Assembly (NCBI RefSeq): GCF_022288825.1
Contig: NZ_JAKOOW010000001.1
Coordinates: 73,269-137,268, forward strand
From: Kingella pumchi
Lineage (GTDB): Bacteria; Pseudomonadota; Gammaproteobacteria; Burkholderiales; Neisseriaceae
Direction of reading: 5' to 3'
DNA length: 64,000 nucleotides
Shown here one piece after another: positions 51,002 through 59,224 of the stretch (within the stretch, counting starts at the first letter, position 1; each line of letters starts with the position of its first letter). The notes under the pieces were generated by a model that saw only the letters and a list, made by a program, of their open reading frames with translations, did no database searches and had not been told where the DNA came from. The position numbers and the translations under genes are program-made.

Positions 51002-51034
51002 AAAACCGCCCCGAAATGCGTTCGGGGCGGTTTT
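51002..51034 (+). terminator. intrinsic terminator after dsbC
   Basis: AAAACCGCCCCGAA / TTCGGGGCGGTTTT, a 14-bp perfect stem with a 5-base loop and T-run. Confidence 0.85.
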
Positions 51035-51144
51035 GATTTGGCACGGCAAAAAGCAGCCTGAAAACGAAAAAGCAGTCTGAAAACCCGTTTGGCGGTTTTC
51101 AGGCTGCCTTTATCGGCTGACGGCGAATGCCGCCGCTTTGTAGG

Positions 51145-51726
51145 TTACAGATGCGGCAGGATGCGCGGGATGATGCGGTCGGGCGTGGCGCCCTGGCTGT
51201 TTTCGCCGATGGCGTGCATCTTCCATTCGCCGTTGTGGCGGTACACTTTGGCCATAATCTGCGCGGTGTGGTTGCCCTGCGCGGAAAGGTTGTAGCGCGC
51301 GATTTCTTCGCCGGTTTGGCCGTTTACCAGGCGGCAGTAGGCGTTTTCAACGCGGCTGAAGTCCTGGCCGGTGTAGTTGCTGACGGTAAACACCAGCGTT
51401 TTCACATGCTGCGGCACCGCCGGCAGAAACACGGCGATTTGTTCGTCGTCGCCGTCGCCCTCGCCGGTGCGGTTGTCGCCGCTGTGCTGCACCGAGCCGT
51501 CTTCACTGTTCAGATGGTTGAAAAACACCAGATCAACCAATTCTTTGTCTTCGTCAAACATAAAGCACGAAGCGTCCAAATCGATTTCCTCGCTGCCGCC
51601 AAACAGGCCGAACAGGCCTTTTTTCTTGGCAACGTCCCAGCCCAAACCCATCACCACGCTGCTCAGCTGGCCGCCTACTTCTTTGTCCAGAGAGATTTTC
51701 TGGCCTTTTTGCAGATTCACTGCCAT
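51145..51726 (-). CDS. terD: TerD family calcium-binding protein
   Basis: A 193-residue TerD/TerE-like protein. MAVNLQKGQKISLDKE is the typical opening, then IDLDASCFMFDEDKELVDLVFFNHLNSEDGSVQHSGDNRTGEGDGDDEQI (about 48-97), which holds the acidic calcium-binding loops. TerD-domain proteins act with TerC and others in stress, tellurite and phage tolerance. Here the gene is alone, with no terA, terB, terC or terZ beside it. A TATAAT at 51786-51781 drives it, divergent from glyS. Confidence 0.93.
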   Translation of the reverse strand: MAVNLQKGQKISLDKEVGGQLSSVVMGLGWDVAKKKGLFGLFGGSEEIDLDASCFMFDEDKELVDLVFFNHLNSEDGSVQHSGDNRTGEGDGDDEQIAVFLPAVPQHVKTLVFTVSNYTGQDFSRVENAYCRLVNGQTGEEIARYNLSAQGNHTAQIMAKVYRHNGEWKMHAIGENSQGATPDRIIPRILPHL

Positions 51727-51780
51727 CGCACACTCCTTAAAGTTGTTGCAAAAGATTTTCGCGCTCGTTAAAAGCGGCGG

Positions 51781-51786
51781 ATTATA
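51781..51786 (-). promoter_or_regulatory. -10 element upstream of terD
   Basis: TATAAT on the minus strand, 55 bases before the terD ATG. Confidence 0.45.
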
Positions 51787-51880
51787 TCAGTTTTAACCCC
51801 GCGCAGGCGCACACTTTCGCCGCCGGCGCAGGCAAATCAAACGACGGCGCAACAGCGCCCAGCCGGCGGCCGTCTTTTGC

Positions 51881-51886
51881 TATAAT
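51881..51886 (+). promoter_or_regulatory. -10 element upstream of glyS
   Basis: TATAAT followed by CCGCC, 84 bases before the glyS ATG; a DUS lies in the leader. Confidence 0.45.
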
Positions 51887-51970
51887 CCGCCGCTGTTTTT
51901 CAGGCAGCCTGAAACGGCAAAACGCCCGCCTACCGGCTTTCAGGCTGCCGCCACCATTCGGAAATTCCCC

Positions 51971-54031
51971 ATGACCCAAACCCTCTTAATCGAACTCCTC
52001 ACCGAAGAACTCCCGCCCAAAGCCCTCAACAATCTGGGCAACCATTTTGCCGCCGCTGTGGCCGAAAGCTTGGAAAAAGCGCAGCTGATTCAGGGTAATG
52101 CACAATACACCGCCTACGCTTCGCCGCGCCGTTTGGCCGTGCAGGTGTCAAACGTCAAAGCCGTGCAGAATGACCAGCACGTTGTCAAAAAAGGCCCAGC
52201 CGTCGCCAACGCGATGAAAGACGGTGCGCCCACCAAAGCGCTCGAAGGCTTCGCCCGCTCCTTCGGCGCCGACATCGGCAGCCTGAAAATCATCCACGAC
52301 GGCAAGCAGGACGTATACGCCCACGAGTTCACCCAAGCAGGCAAGCCGCTCTCCGAATTGCTCGAAGACATCATCAATCAGGCGGTGAAAAAGCTGCCGA
52401 TTCCCAAAGTAATGCGCTGGGGCAGCAGCACGCACACTTTCGTGCGCCCCGTACACGGCCTGGTGATTCTGCACGGCGCAAACGTCGTGCCCGCCAATGT
52501 ATTGGGTTTGCAAAGCGGCAATACCACTTTGGGACACCGCTTCCTTTCAGACGGCCTGATTACCATTGAAAACGCCGATTCCTACGCCGAGCAAATGCGC
52601 GAGCAGGGCAAGGTCATCGCCTCATTCACTACCCGCAAAGCCGCGATTCAGACGGCCTTAAACCAACACGCAGGCCGTCTGAATGCCACAGTGGCCGCCG
52701 ACGAAGCCCTACTGGACGAAGTGGCCGCGCTGGTGGAATGGCCGGTGGTACTCGAAGCCGGTTTTGAAGCGCATTTTTTGGAAGTGCCGCAAGAATGCCT
52801 GATTCTCACCATGCAGCAAAACCAAAAATACTTCCCGCTTTTGGACGCAAACGGCCGCTTGATGAACCGCTTTTTGCTGGTATCCAACCTTGAAGCCGCT
52901 GACCCTTCGCACATCATCCACGGCAACGAACGCGTTTTGCGCGCGCGCCTGTCTGACGCCGAATTTTTCTACAAACAAGACCAGAAAAACACGCTGGAAA
53001 GCCGCCTGCCCAAGCTGGCAAACGTGGTGTACCACAACAAAATCGGCTCGCAGGCCGAACGCATCGAGCGGCTGCAAAGCATCGCCGCCCACACCGCCGC
53101 CGCGCTGGGGGCAGACCGCGCCCAAGCCGAACGCGCCGCCCGCTTGGCCAAAGCCGACCTCGTTACCGAAATGGTGGGCGAGTTCCCCGAGCTGCAAGGC
53201 ACGATGGGCAAATACTACGCCCGCCTCGATGGCGAAAACGCCGCCATCGCCGATGCCATCGAGCAGCACTACCGCCCGCGTTTTGCCGGCGACGCGCTGC
53301 CCGAAAGCCCTGTTGCCACCGCCGTTGCGCTGGCCGACAAACTCGAAACCCTGGTCGGCATCTGGGGCATCGGCCTGATTCCCACCGGCGACAAAGACCC
53401 CTACGCCCTGCGCCGCGCCGCGCTGGGCATTTTGCGCATGCTGATGCAGCACGGCTTGGACGTAAACGACCTGATTCAGACGGCCTTTGCGAGCTTCCCG
53501 CAAGGCTTGTTAAACGACAAAACCCCCGCCGAAGTGGCCGACTTTATGCAGGCGCGGCTGGCCGTATTGCTGCAAAACGATTATCCGCAGGATATTGTGG
53601 CCGCCGTACTGGCCAAACGCCCCGGCCGTCTGAACGATTTAGCCGCCAGGCTCGACGCCGTCGCCGCCTTCAAAGCCCTGCCCGAAGCCGCCGCGCTCGC
53701 CGCCGCCAACAAGCGCGTGCAAAACCTGCTCAAAAAGGCCGATGCCGAATTGGGCGCGGTAAACGAAGCCCTGTTGCAGCAAGACGAAGAACGCGCCCTT
53801 TATGCCGCCGCGCAGGCGATGCAGCCCAAAATCGAAGCCGCGCTGGCGCATCAGGACTTTCAGACGGCCTTGTCGGAACTGGCCGCCGTCAAACCGCAGG
53901 TCGATGCCTTCTTCGACGGCGTGATGGTGATGGCCGACGATGCCGCCGTAAAACAAAACCGCCTGAACCTGCTCAACCAGTTGTCGCAGCAGATGAACGC
54001 CGTGGCGGACATTGCGCTGCTTGGGGAGTAA
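51971..54031 (+). CDS. glyS: glycyl-tRNA synthetase, beta subunit
   Basis: Beta subunit of the heterotetrameric glycyl-tRNA synthetase, contributing tRNA recognition. At 686 residues it matches E. coli GlyS (689). Family landmarks are TQTLLIELLTEELPPKAL (about 2-19), KRLPIPK-type MRWGSS(S/T)HTFVRP (about 155-167), FLEVPQECLILTMQQNQKYFPL and a C-terminal DALR-type helical domain. The partner glyQ is not adjacent here. The gene is a mosaic in DUS dialect: one Kingella-type-like core (GSLK, 52275-52287) but several exact AGGCCGTCTGAA units in its middle and 3' part. Confidence 0.96.
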   Translation: MTQTLLIELLTEELPPKALNNLGNHFAAAVAESLEKAQLIQGNAQYTAYASPRRLAVQVSNVKAVQNDQHVVKKGPAVANAMKDGAPTKALEGFARSFGADIGSLKIIHDGKQDVYAHEFTQAGKPLSELLEDIINQAVKKLPIPKVMRWGSSTHTFVRPVHGLVILHGANVVPANVLGLQSGNTTLGHRFLSDGLITIENADSYAEQMREQGKVIASFTTRKAAIQTALNQHAGRLNATVAADEALLDEVAALVEWPVVLEAGFEAHFLEVPQECLILTMQQNQKYFPLLDANGRLMNRFLLVSNLEAADPSHIIHGNERVLRARLSDAEFFYKQDQKNTLESRLPKLANVVYHNKIGSQAERIERLQSIAAHTAAALGADRAQAERAARLAKADLVTEMVGEFPELQGTMGKYYARLDGENAAIADAIEQHYRPRFAGDALPESPVATAVALADKLETLVGIWGIGLIPTGDKDPYALRRAALGILRMLMQHGLDVNDLIQTAFASFPQGLLNDKTPAEVADFMQARLAVLLQNDYPQDIVAAVLAKRPGRLNDLAARLDAVAAFKALPEAAALAAANKRVQNLLKKADAELGAVNEALLQQDEERALYAAAQAMQPKIEAALAHQDFQTALSELAAVKPQVDAFFDGVMVMADDAAVKQNRLNLLNQLSQQMNAVADIALLGE
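52647..52683. repeat. inverted pair of Neisseria AG-DUS inside glyS
   Basis: TTCAGACGGCCT (52647-52658) and AGGCCGTCTGAA (52672-52683). These are exact 12-mers of the Neisseria sensu stricto dialect, not the dialect used in the rest of the window. Further exact copies in glyS lie at 53475-53486 and 53859-53870, and an 11-of-12 copy at 53623-53634. Confidence 0.9.
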
Positions 54032-54033
54032 AC

Positions 54034-54078
54034 AAAAGGCAGCCTGAAAACGGCTTTTGCGGTTTTCAGGCTGCCTTT
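54034..54078 (+). terminator. DUS-pair terminator after glyS
   Basis: AAAGGCAGCCTGAAAACGG / GCGGTTTTCAGGCTGCCTTT stem, 4 bases past the stop. These units are the Kingella-type dialect. Confidence 0.65.
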
Positions 54079-54184
54079 ATTGCAACAGCCGCAAGTCGGA
54101 TACTTGTATCCGACACCTTGCTTTCAAACGGCCTCAAAGCAGCCTGAAAACAAGCCAAGTGCCCGCCAAACAGGAAAACACGCC

Positions 54185-54673
54185 ATGCCCCAAACCGTTA
54201 CCCTTGTGCCGTACGACCCCGCACACGCCGCCGATTTGGACTACCGTCTGCACGGAGAGCAAGCACAATACTCGGTTTCGCCCCAAGAGCGGCTGCAAAA
54301 CGGCCGGTTCGCCGCGCCCGACTGTTTGGCCGTAACCATTTTGTGCCAAAACCGCCCCATCGGATTTTTCATCCTTGATAAAGGCAGCGACCGCCTTACT
54401 TACAGCGCCAACCCCCGCGCCGTATTGCTGCGCTCGATGTCGGTCAACCCCGCATATCAGGGTCAAGGCTGCGCCCGCGCGACGCTGGCTGACGATAAAT
54501 TGGCGCCGCTCATCCGCAGCATATTGCCCGACTGCGACGAAATCGTGTTCGGCGTACACCACGCCAACCGCGCCGCCATCGGCCTGTACCAAAGCTGCGG
54601 ATTTGCCGATACGGGGCGAACCTTTATGGGCACAAAGGGGCTGCAATATATTTACAGCAAAACGATTCGGTAA
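54185..54673 (+). CDS. GNAT family N-acetyltransferase
   Basis: A 162-residue GNAT protein. Motif A is VLLRSMSVNPAYQGQGCARATLADDKL (about 80-106), and motif B is IVFGVHHANRAAIGLYQSCGFADTGRTFMG (about 120-149). The substrate is unknown; the C-terminal GFADTGRTFMG pattern is common among small-molecule acetyltransferases. I chose the ATG at 54185 (MPQTVTLVPYDP); the frame is open to 54080 through a DUS. It sits between glyS and the glycan locus, inside the block that carries Neisseria-dialect DUS. Confidence 0.82.
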   Translation: MPQTVTLVPYDPAHAADLDYRLHGEQAQYSVSPQERLQNGRFAAPDCLAVTILCQNRPIGFFILDKGSDRLTYSANPRAVLLRSMSVNPAYQGQGCARATLADDKLAPLIRSILPDCDEIVFGVHHANRAAIGLYQSCGFADTGRTFMGTKGLQYIYSKTIR

Positions 54674-54709
54674 AAGTCCGTCTGAAACAGTAAATCCAGC
54701 GGGTAGCGG

Positions 54710-54780
54710 GTAGGTTGGGTCGCGACCCAACAACATGATTAAATCTCTTGCCAAATGTTGGGTTTGGCAACCCAACCTAC
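54710..54780. repeat. 71-bp terminal-inverted-repeat element
   Basis: Ends are GTAGGTTGGGT and ACCCAACCTAC, perfect inverted repeats, with internal dyads (GGGTCGCGACCC; CAACATG / AATGTTGG). It has no coding capacity and looks like a miniature palindromic element of the kind scattered in Neisseria genomes. Confidence 0.7.
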
Positions 54781-54804
54781 CTGTTGAAATGGGTATGAAC
54801 GCGT

Positions 54805-54829
54805 TTCAGGCTGCCTTTTCAGACGGCCT
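54805..54829. repeat. adjacent DUS of two dialects
   Basis: TTCAGGCTGCCT (54805-54816, Kingella-type) is followed after one base by TTCAGACGGCCT (54818-54829, Neisseria AG-DUS). Confidence 0.9.
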
Positions 54830-54858
54830 CAAGACAGCCTGAAACCCCAACCGCCGTC

Positions 54859-54952
54859 ATTCCCGCGCAGGTGGGAATCTGCTCCGAACCACGGGCAACG
54901 GCGGATAAAACCACTCGCAGCAGCCGAAAAAGATTCCCGCCTGCGCGGGAAT
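54859..54952. repeat. dRS3-bounded NIME-like unit
   Basis: Two 20-mers fitting the neisserial dRS3 consensus ATTCCC-N8-GGGAAT lie at 54859-54878 and 54933-54952. They enclose a 54-bp spacer. This is the structure of the Neisseria intergenic mosaic elements. Confidence 0.85.
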
Positions 54953-54995
54953 GACGGAGTACACAGGCCGTCCACCCGAAAAAGACCCCCAAACA

Positions 54996-56075
54996 ATGAG
55001 CGCAAAAACCCTGTTCAAAGCCATCAAAAAACGCCTGCAAACGCTGCGCATCCGTGCGGGCAAGGCGTGGCTCGACCGTGCGCCGGTGCCGTCTGAAAAG
55101 CCGCTTGCACCGGAGAATATCGGCGGTATTCTGTTTTTGCGCCAAGACGGCAAAATCGGCGACTACATCGTCAGCTCGTTTGCCTTTCGCGAAATCAAAA
55201 AAGCCGCGCCGCACATCCACATCGGCGTGGTCTGCACCGAGGCCAACCGCAGCCTGTTTGACGCCAATCCGCATATCGACGCGGTGCATATTGTCCAAGC
55301 CAAAAGCAGTCGCTCGTATCGGGAAACCGGCCGCTCGATTGCAGGGCAATATGATGTCGTTATCGATCCCACCGTATTGGTGCGCAACCGCGATTTGGTG
55401 CTCATCCGCAGCATCAATGCGCCTTACAACATCGGTTTTGACAAAGCCGGCTACAAAATCTTCAACCTGAATATCGCCAACCGCAGCCAGCATTTCAGCG
55501 AAATCTACCGCGAGGCTTTGCAGCTTTGCGGCTTTCACGATGCGGATACGCGCTACGATTTGCCCGAGCAGCCTGAAAGCGCCGCCGCCGTGGGCGCGTT
55601 TTTGCGGCAAAACGTGCTGGGCAATTATGTGGCGGTAAATTTTTTCGGCGCGGCCAACCGCCGCCGTTTCAGCGAAGCGCGTATCCGCGAAATGCTCGAT
55701 TATTTTGCCGCGCATTTTCCCGATACGCGCTTTGTACTGCTTACTTATCCTGATGCCACTCCGCTGCTGTCGCGCCTGATTGAAGGGCGGGGCAACTGTT
55801 TTCTCTACGCCGACACCGCGTCGGTGCAGGATTCCGCCGAACTCATCCGCCACGCGCACACCGTGATTTCGCCCGATACCGCGCTGATTCACATCGCCGC
55901 CGGTTTGGATAAAAACATCATCGGCCTGTATCAAAACGACGCGCAGAATTTCGCCAACTGGCATCCCAATTCGCCGCGCGCCGAGATTGTGCGCTTTGAA
56001 GCGCATATCGACGAAATCGCGCCCGAAATGCTGGCCGCGCCGCTGGCACGTTTTACCGCGCAGGAGGCCGTCTGA
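54996..56075 (+). CDS. GT9 family (heptosyltransferase-like) glycosyltransferase
   Basis: A 359-residue glycosyltransferase of family 9, which includes ADP-heptose:LPS transferases. GGILFLRQDGKIGDYIVSSFAFREIKK (about 31-57) replaces the usual RxxxxGDV motif. Near the C-terminus, HAHTVISPDTALIHIAAGLDKNIIGLY (about 287-313) is the donor-binding region. No membrane segment; it is presumably peripheral at the inner membrane. Start at the ATG at 54996 (MSAKTLFK). Its stop TGA, an AG-DUS and the start of the next gene overlap at 56065-56078. It is the first gene of the glycan locus. Confidence 0.85.
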   Translation: MSAKTLFKAIKKRLQTLRIRAGKAWLDRAPVPSEKPLAPENIGGILFLRQDGKIGDYIVSSFAFREIKKAAPHIHIGVVCTEANRSLFDANPHIDAVHIVQAKSSRSYRETGRSIAGQYDVVIDPTVLVRNRDLVLIRSINAPYNIGFDKAGYKIFNLNIANRSQHFSEIYREALQLCGFHDADTRYDLPEQPESAAAVGAFLRQNVLGNYVAVNFFGAANRRRFSEARIREMLDYFAAHFPDTRFVLLTYPDATPLLSRLIEGRGNCFLYADTASVQDSAELIRHAHTVISPDTALIHIAAGLDKNIIGLYQNDAQNFANWHPNSPRAEIVRFEAHIDEIAPEMLAAPLARFTAQEAV

Positions 56076-56076
56076 A
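56065..56076 (+). repeat. AG-DUS spanning a stop and a start codon
   Basis: AGGCCGTCTGAA contains the stop TGA (56073-56075) of the GT9 gene and the first base of the next gene's ATG (56076). Confidence 0.9.
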
Positions 56077-57101
56077 TGGGCAAACCCACCGTATTGCTGG
56101 GCATGATTAATGATGCCGCCATGTCGCGCACCGTGGCCGCCTGCCTCGAATACCACGGCTTCGAGGTGGTCAACTTCGCCCTTGATTCGCTCGATTTCCG
56201 CTATCCGAACCTGCGCTCGCGTCTGGCCGTGTTGCTCAAAAAAACGCTGGGCAACCGCCAAGCCAAAAAAGAGCTGATGATCGAACTCAAACGCCGCCAA
56301 GTTCAGACGGCATGGAACGCGCATCCGCAGTTTGATTACGCGCTGTTTATCCGCTCCGATATTTACCCCGACAGCTTTTTGCGCGAAGTACGCCGCCGCA
56401 GCCGCGTGATGGTGAACTACCAATGGGACGGCGTGGCACGCTTTGCCGCCGCCCAAGCGCAAATCGGCCTGTTTGACCGCTATTATGCGTTTGACCCCGC
56501 CGACATCCGCGCCGATTCCCGCCTGCTGCCCGCCACCAGTTTTTATTTCGACCACGACCTAAGCGGCCTTGCGCCCTACAATCCCGCCGCGCCACGGTTT
56601 TACTTTGTCGGCTCGCACCGCGCCGACCGCCTCGACGACATCCGCCGCTTTTGCCGATACACGCAGCAGGCCGGCTGGCAGCTCGATTTTCACATCGTCA
56701 ACCCAAACCAGCCCGAAGCCGCGCAGGATTACCCCTTTGACGGCGTTTACTTTGCCGACGATGTCCCCTTTGCCGACAACCTTGAGCGCGCCCGCCGCAG
56801 CAGCGTGTTGGTCGATTTCGTTATCAGCACCCACAGCGGCCTGTCGCTGCGCACCTTTGAAGCCCTCGGCTACCGCAAAAAACTGATTACCACCAACGCC
56901 GAAATCGAAAAATACGATTTCTACCACCCCGACAACATTTTTATCTGGCGCGGCGGCAGCCTCGACGGCCTGCAAGCGTTCATCGCGCGGCCGTATCACG
57001 AACTGCCGCAGGAAATCTACCAAAAATACAGCTTCGGCAACTGGGTGCGCTATGTGTTGGACATTGAACCGCACATCAAAATCAGTCTGCCCGCCGCGTG
57101 A
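56076..57101 (+). CDS. predicted glycosyltransferase, tandem paralogue 1
   Basis: A 341-residue protein with a glycosyltransferase-like two-domain layout. The N-terminal domain starts MGKPTVLLGMINDAAMSRTVAACLEYHGFEVVNF. The C-terminal domain has SSVLVDFVISTHSGLSLRTFEALGYRKKLITTNAEIEKYDFYHPDNIFIW (about 242-291), like the donor loop of CgeB/GT4-like enzymes. It is about as similar to the next gene as two diverged copies would be. The exact family and sugar are unknown. An exact ATGCCGTCTGAA (AT-DUS, complement) lies inside at 56302-56313. It abuts the GT9 gene with no gap. Confidence 0.75.
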   Translation: MGKPTVLLGMINDAAMSRTVAACLEYHGFEVVNFALDSLDFRYPNLRSRLAVLLKKTLGNRQAKKELMIELKRRQVQTAWNAHPQFDYALFIRSDIYPDSFLREVRRRSRVMVNYQWDGVARFAAAQAQIGLFDRYYAFDPADIRADSRLLPATSFYFDHDLSGLAPYNPAAPRFYFVGSHRADRLDDIRRFCRYTQQAGWQLDFHIVNPNQPEAAQDYPFDGVYFADDVPFADNLERARRSSVLVDFVISTHSGLSLRTFEALGYRKKLITTNAEIEKYDFYHPDNIFIWRGGSLDGLQAFIARPYHELPQEIYQKYSFGNWVRYVLDIEPHIKISLPAA

Positions 57102-57194
57102 GTTTGGCAAGGCTGCCAAAACGGTAATTATCAACCCTACCCCGCAGACAACGAATCACATACAATGCCGCCCTTCCATCACGCCGACACCGCC

Positions 57195-58259
57195 ATGAAA
57201 GCCAAAACCGTCATCCTTGCCATGCCGCCCATTTTCGGCATCCACCAAGTTATTGCCGAAAACCTGCGTTTTCACGGTTTTGAAGTGACCGAGCTGATCT
57301 ACGAAGAAGGAAAATTCACCTACGCCAATATCTGGCAGCGGCTGAAAAAACTGTTTTACCGCAATCTATTGCGCCAACGCGAATACAAAAAAGAGCAGCT
57401 GTTCCAGCCCTATCTTGCCGATTTCACCGCCAAACTCGACCAAATCGAAGGACAGGCCGACTACTGCTTTATGATCTGGCCGGGCGTTTTCCCCAGCAGC
57501 TTTATGCAGACCCTGCGCGACAAAAGCCGCCTGATGGTGCACTACAACTGGGAAACATTGGAATTTCTCGAACACGAGTTCTACAAAATCAAATTCTTCG
57601 ACAAATTCATGTTTTTCGACCCCTACGATATCGGCCGCCGCCCCGAATACGCTGACAAACTCATCCCCGCCACCAGCTTCTGGTTCGACTGCTACCTGCA
57701 GGAGGAACAAAACGACGGCAGCCTGTTTTTTATCGGCTCGCACCATAAAGAGCGCATCGCCGACATCCGCGCGTTTTACCTTGCCGCCGAATCAATCGGC
57801 CTGCCGACCGACTTTCGCATCGTATCGAAAAACCCCCAAGAGGCCGAACAGGAACTGGCTTTGCCCGGCGTACGCTATCTCTCTTCCGCCGACGCGCTGC
57901 CCTACCGCGACAACCTGCTGGCCGCACGCAAAGCCGGCGTTCTCGTCGATTTTCTCCACACCAAACACCACGGCCTCTCCCTGCGCGTTTTCGAAGCGCT
58001 GGGCTACGGTAAAAAACTGATTACCACCAACCCCACCGTCGTCCACTACGACTTCTACCATCCCGACAACATTTTTGTCTGGAGTGGCGGTAACACCGAA
58101 GAACTCAAAGCCTTTTTACAACACCCCTACTCGCCGCCGCCCGAAGCATTGAAGCAGAAATACAGCTTCGGCAACTGGATACGCTGGGCGTTTGATATCG
58201 AGCCGCATCAGGCAATCGGTCTGCCGCATCTTCCGCCCCAACAATCCCGCAATGATTAA
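57195..58259 (+). CDS. predicted glycosyltransferase, tandem paralogue 2
   Basis: A 354-residue homologue of the preceding gene. Shared blocks are FIGSHHKERIADIRAF (about 184-199), VLVDFLHTKHHGLSLRVFEALGYGKKLITTN (about 256-286), HYDFYHPDNIFVWSGG and KQKYSFGNWIRWAFDIEPH near the end. No membrane segments. Start at the ATG at 57195 (MKAKTVILAMPP); the frame opens at 57165. The locus suggests it transfers a sugar in surface-glycan assembly, each paralogue adding a different residue or linkage. No DUS of either dialect was noticed inside. Confidence 0.75.
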   Translation: MKAKTVILAMPPIFGIHQVIAENLRFHGFEVTELIYEEGKFTYANIWQRLKKLFYRNLLRQREYKKEQLFQPYLADFTAKLDQIEGQADYCFMIWPGVFPSSFMQTLRDKSRLMVHYNWETLEFLEHEFYKIKFFDKFMFFDPYDIGRRPEYADKLIPATSFWFDCYLQEEQNDGSLFFIGSHHKERIADIRAFYLAAESIGLPTDFRIVSKNPQEAEQELALPGVRYLSSADALPYRDNLLAARKAGVLVDFLHTKHHGLSLRVFEALGYGKKLITTNPTVVHYDFYHPDNIFVWSGGNTEELKAFLQHPYSPPPEALKQKYSFGNWIRWAFDIEPHQAIGLPHLPPQQSRND

Positions 58260-58269
58260 CTGTCCGACT

Positions 58270-58668
58270 ATGAAAACAAATCTTATACACCTGCAAACCC
58301 ACGGCGACGAGCGCGGTTCGCTGATTGCCCTTGAAGAGGGCAAAAACATTCCGTTTGAAATCAAACGGGTTTACTACCTGTTCGACACCAAAACAGGCGT
58401 ACGCCGCGGCTTTCATGCTCATAAAAAGCTCAAGCAGGTGGTGGTGGCCGTACGCGGTTCGTGCCGTTTTCTGTTGGACGACGGCAAAGAAAAAGTCAGC
58501 GTATTACTGGACAATCCGGCGCAAGGTTTGTTAATAGAATCTTTCGTATGGCGGGAAATGTACGATTTTTCAGAAGACTGCGTGCTGATGGTGCTGGCAG
58601 ACAGCCTCTACGATGAAGAAGACTACATCCGCGATTACGACGAATTCATTAAACGAGTGAAAAATTGA
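58270..58668 (+). CDS. dTDP-4-keto-6-deoxyhexose 3,4-ketoisomerase (FdtA/QdtA type)
   Basis: A 132-residue cupin of the FdtA/WxcM family. It shifts the keto group of dTDP-4-keto-6-deoxyglucose from C4 to C3. Conserved parts are GDERGSLIALEEGKNIPFEIKRVYYLFDT (about 15-43), VRRGFHAHKKLKQVVVAVRGSCRFLLDDG (about 47-75, with the catalytic His pair) and YDEEDYIRDYDEF. I chose the ATG at 58270; one at 58252 overlaps the upstream gene. FdtA (galacto) and QdtA (gluco) cannot be told apart here. Two bases separate it from the acetyltransferase. Confidence 0.88.
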   Translation: MKTNLIHLQTHGDERGSLIALEEGKNIPFEIKRVYYLFDTKTGVRRGFHAHKKLKQVVVAVRGSCRFLLDDGKEKVSVLLDNPAQGLLIESFVWREMYDFSEDCVLMVLADSLYDEEDYIRDYDEFIKRVKN

Positions 58669-58669
58669 T

Positions 58670-59224
58670 ATGACAAACTTCCCAACTATTTTACCTGCGC
58701 GTACAGTGTTTCTAAGACTGGTCGAAATTAATGATGCGGCGTTTATCTGTGGATTACGTAACAAAAAAAAACTAAATCTCTTTTTATCTAAATCAGAAAA
58801 CAGCATAGAATCGCAACTGGAATGGTTAGAGCAATACAAATATCGAGAAGCACAAAATCAAGAGTTTTATTTTATTATCAGTAGAAAAGATAACAACCAA
58901 CCTATTGGTACAATTAGAATTTACGATTTTCAAAAACCTTCTTCTTTCTGTTGGGGAAGTTGGATTTTGAATGAAAATAAAACAGCAAGCTCAGCATTAG
59001 AAAGCGCATTATTAATATATAATATAGGGTTTGATTACTTAAATTTTGAACAAAGTCACTTTGACGTACGAAAAAACAATGTGAAAGTTAATTCTTTCCA
59101 TATAAAAATGGGAGCTGTAAAAACTAGGGAAGATAATCTAAATATATACTATAAGCTTAGCAAAGAATCTCACTTAAAAAACAAAGAAAAGTATAGAAAT
59201 TTTTTACTAGGAGATAGCAAGTGA
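58670..59224 (+). CDS. AT-rich GNAT acetyltransferase, amino-sugar modifying
   Basis: A 184-residue GNAT (RimJ/RimL type): GTIRIYDFQKPSSFCWGSWILNENKTASSALESALLIYNIGFDYLNFEQSHFDVRKNNVKVNSFHIKMG (about 82-150) covers the acetyl-CoA site. Between FdtA and FdtB, the logical substrate is the 3-amino group of dTDP-3-amino-3,6-dideoxyhexose. Most known FdtC enzymes are left-handed beta-helix proteins, so a GNAT here is a variant. The gene is far richer in A and T, and in Lys/Asn codons, than its neighbours, clear evidence of separate origin. It overlaps the next gene by 4 bp. Confidence 0.8.
   Translation: MTNFPTILPARTVFLRLVEINDAAFICGLRNKKKLNLFLSKSENSIESQLEWLEQYKYREAQNQEFYFIISRKDNNQPIGTIRIYDFQKPSSFCWGSWILNENKTASSALESALLIYNIGFDYLNFEQSHFDVRKNNVKVNSFHIKMGAVKTREDNLNIYYKLSKESHLKNKEKYRNFLLGDSK

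Larger units (their letters stand above)
54674..54995. other. 322-bp intergenic region rich in Neisseria-type repeats
   Basis: Holds an 11-of-12 AG-DUS (54675-54686), a 71-bp inverted-repeat element (54710-54780), both DUS dialects side by side (54805-54829), and a dRS3-bounded unit (54859-54952). No gene is supported. Confidence 0.75.
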
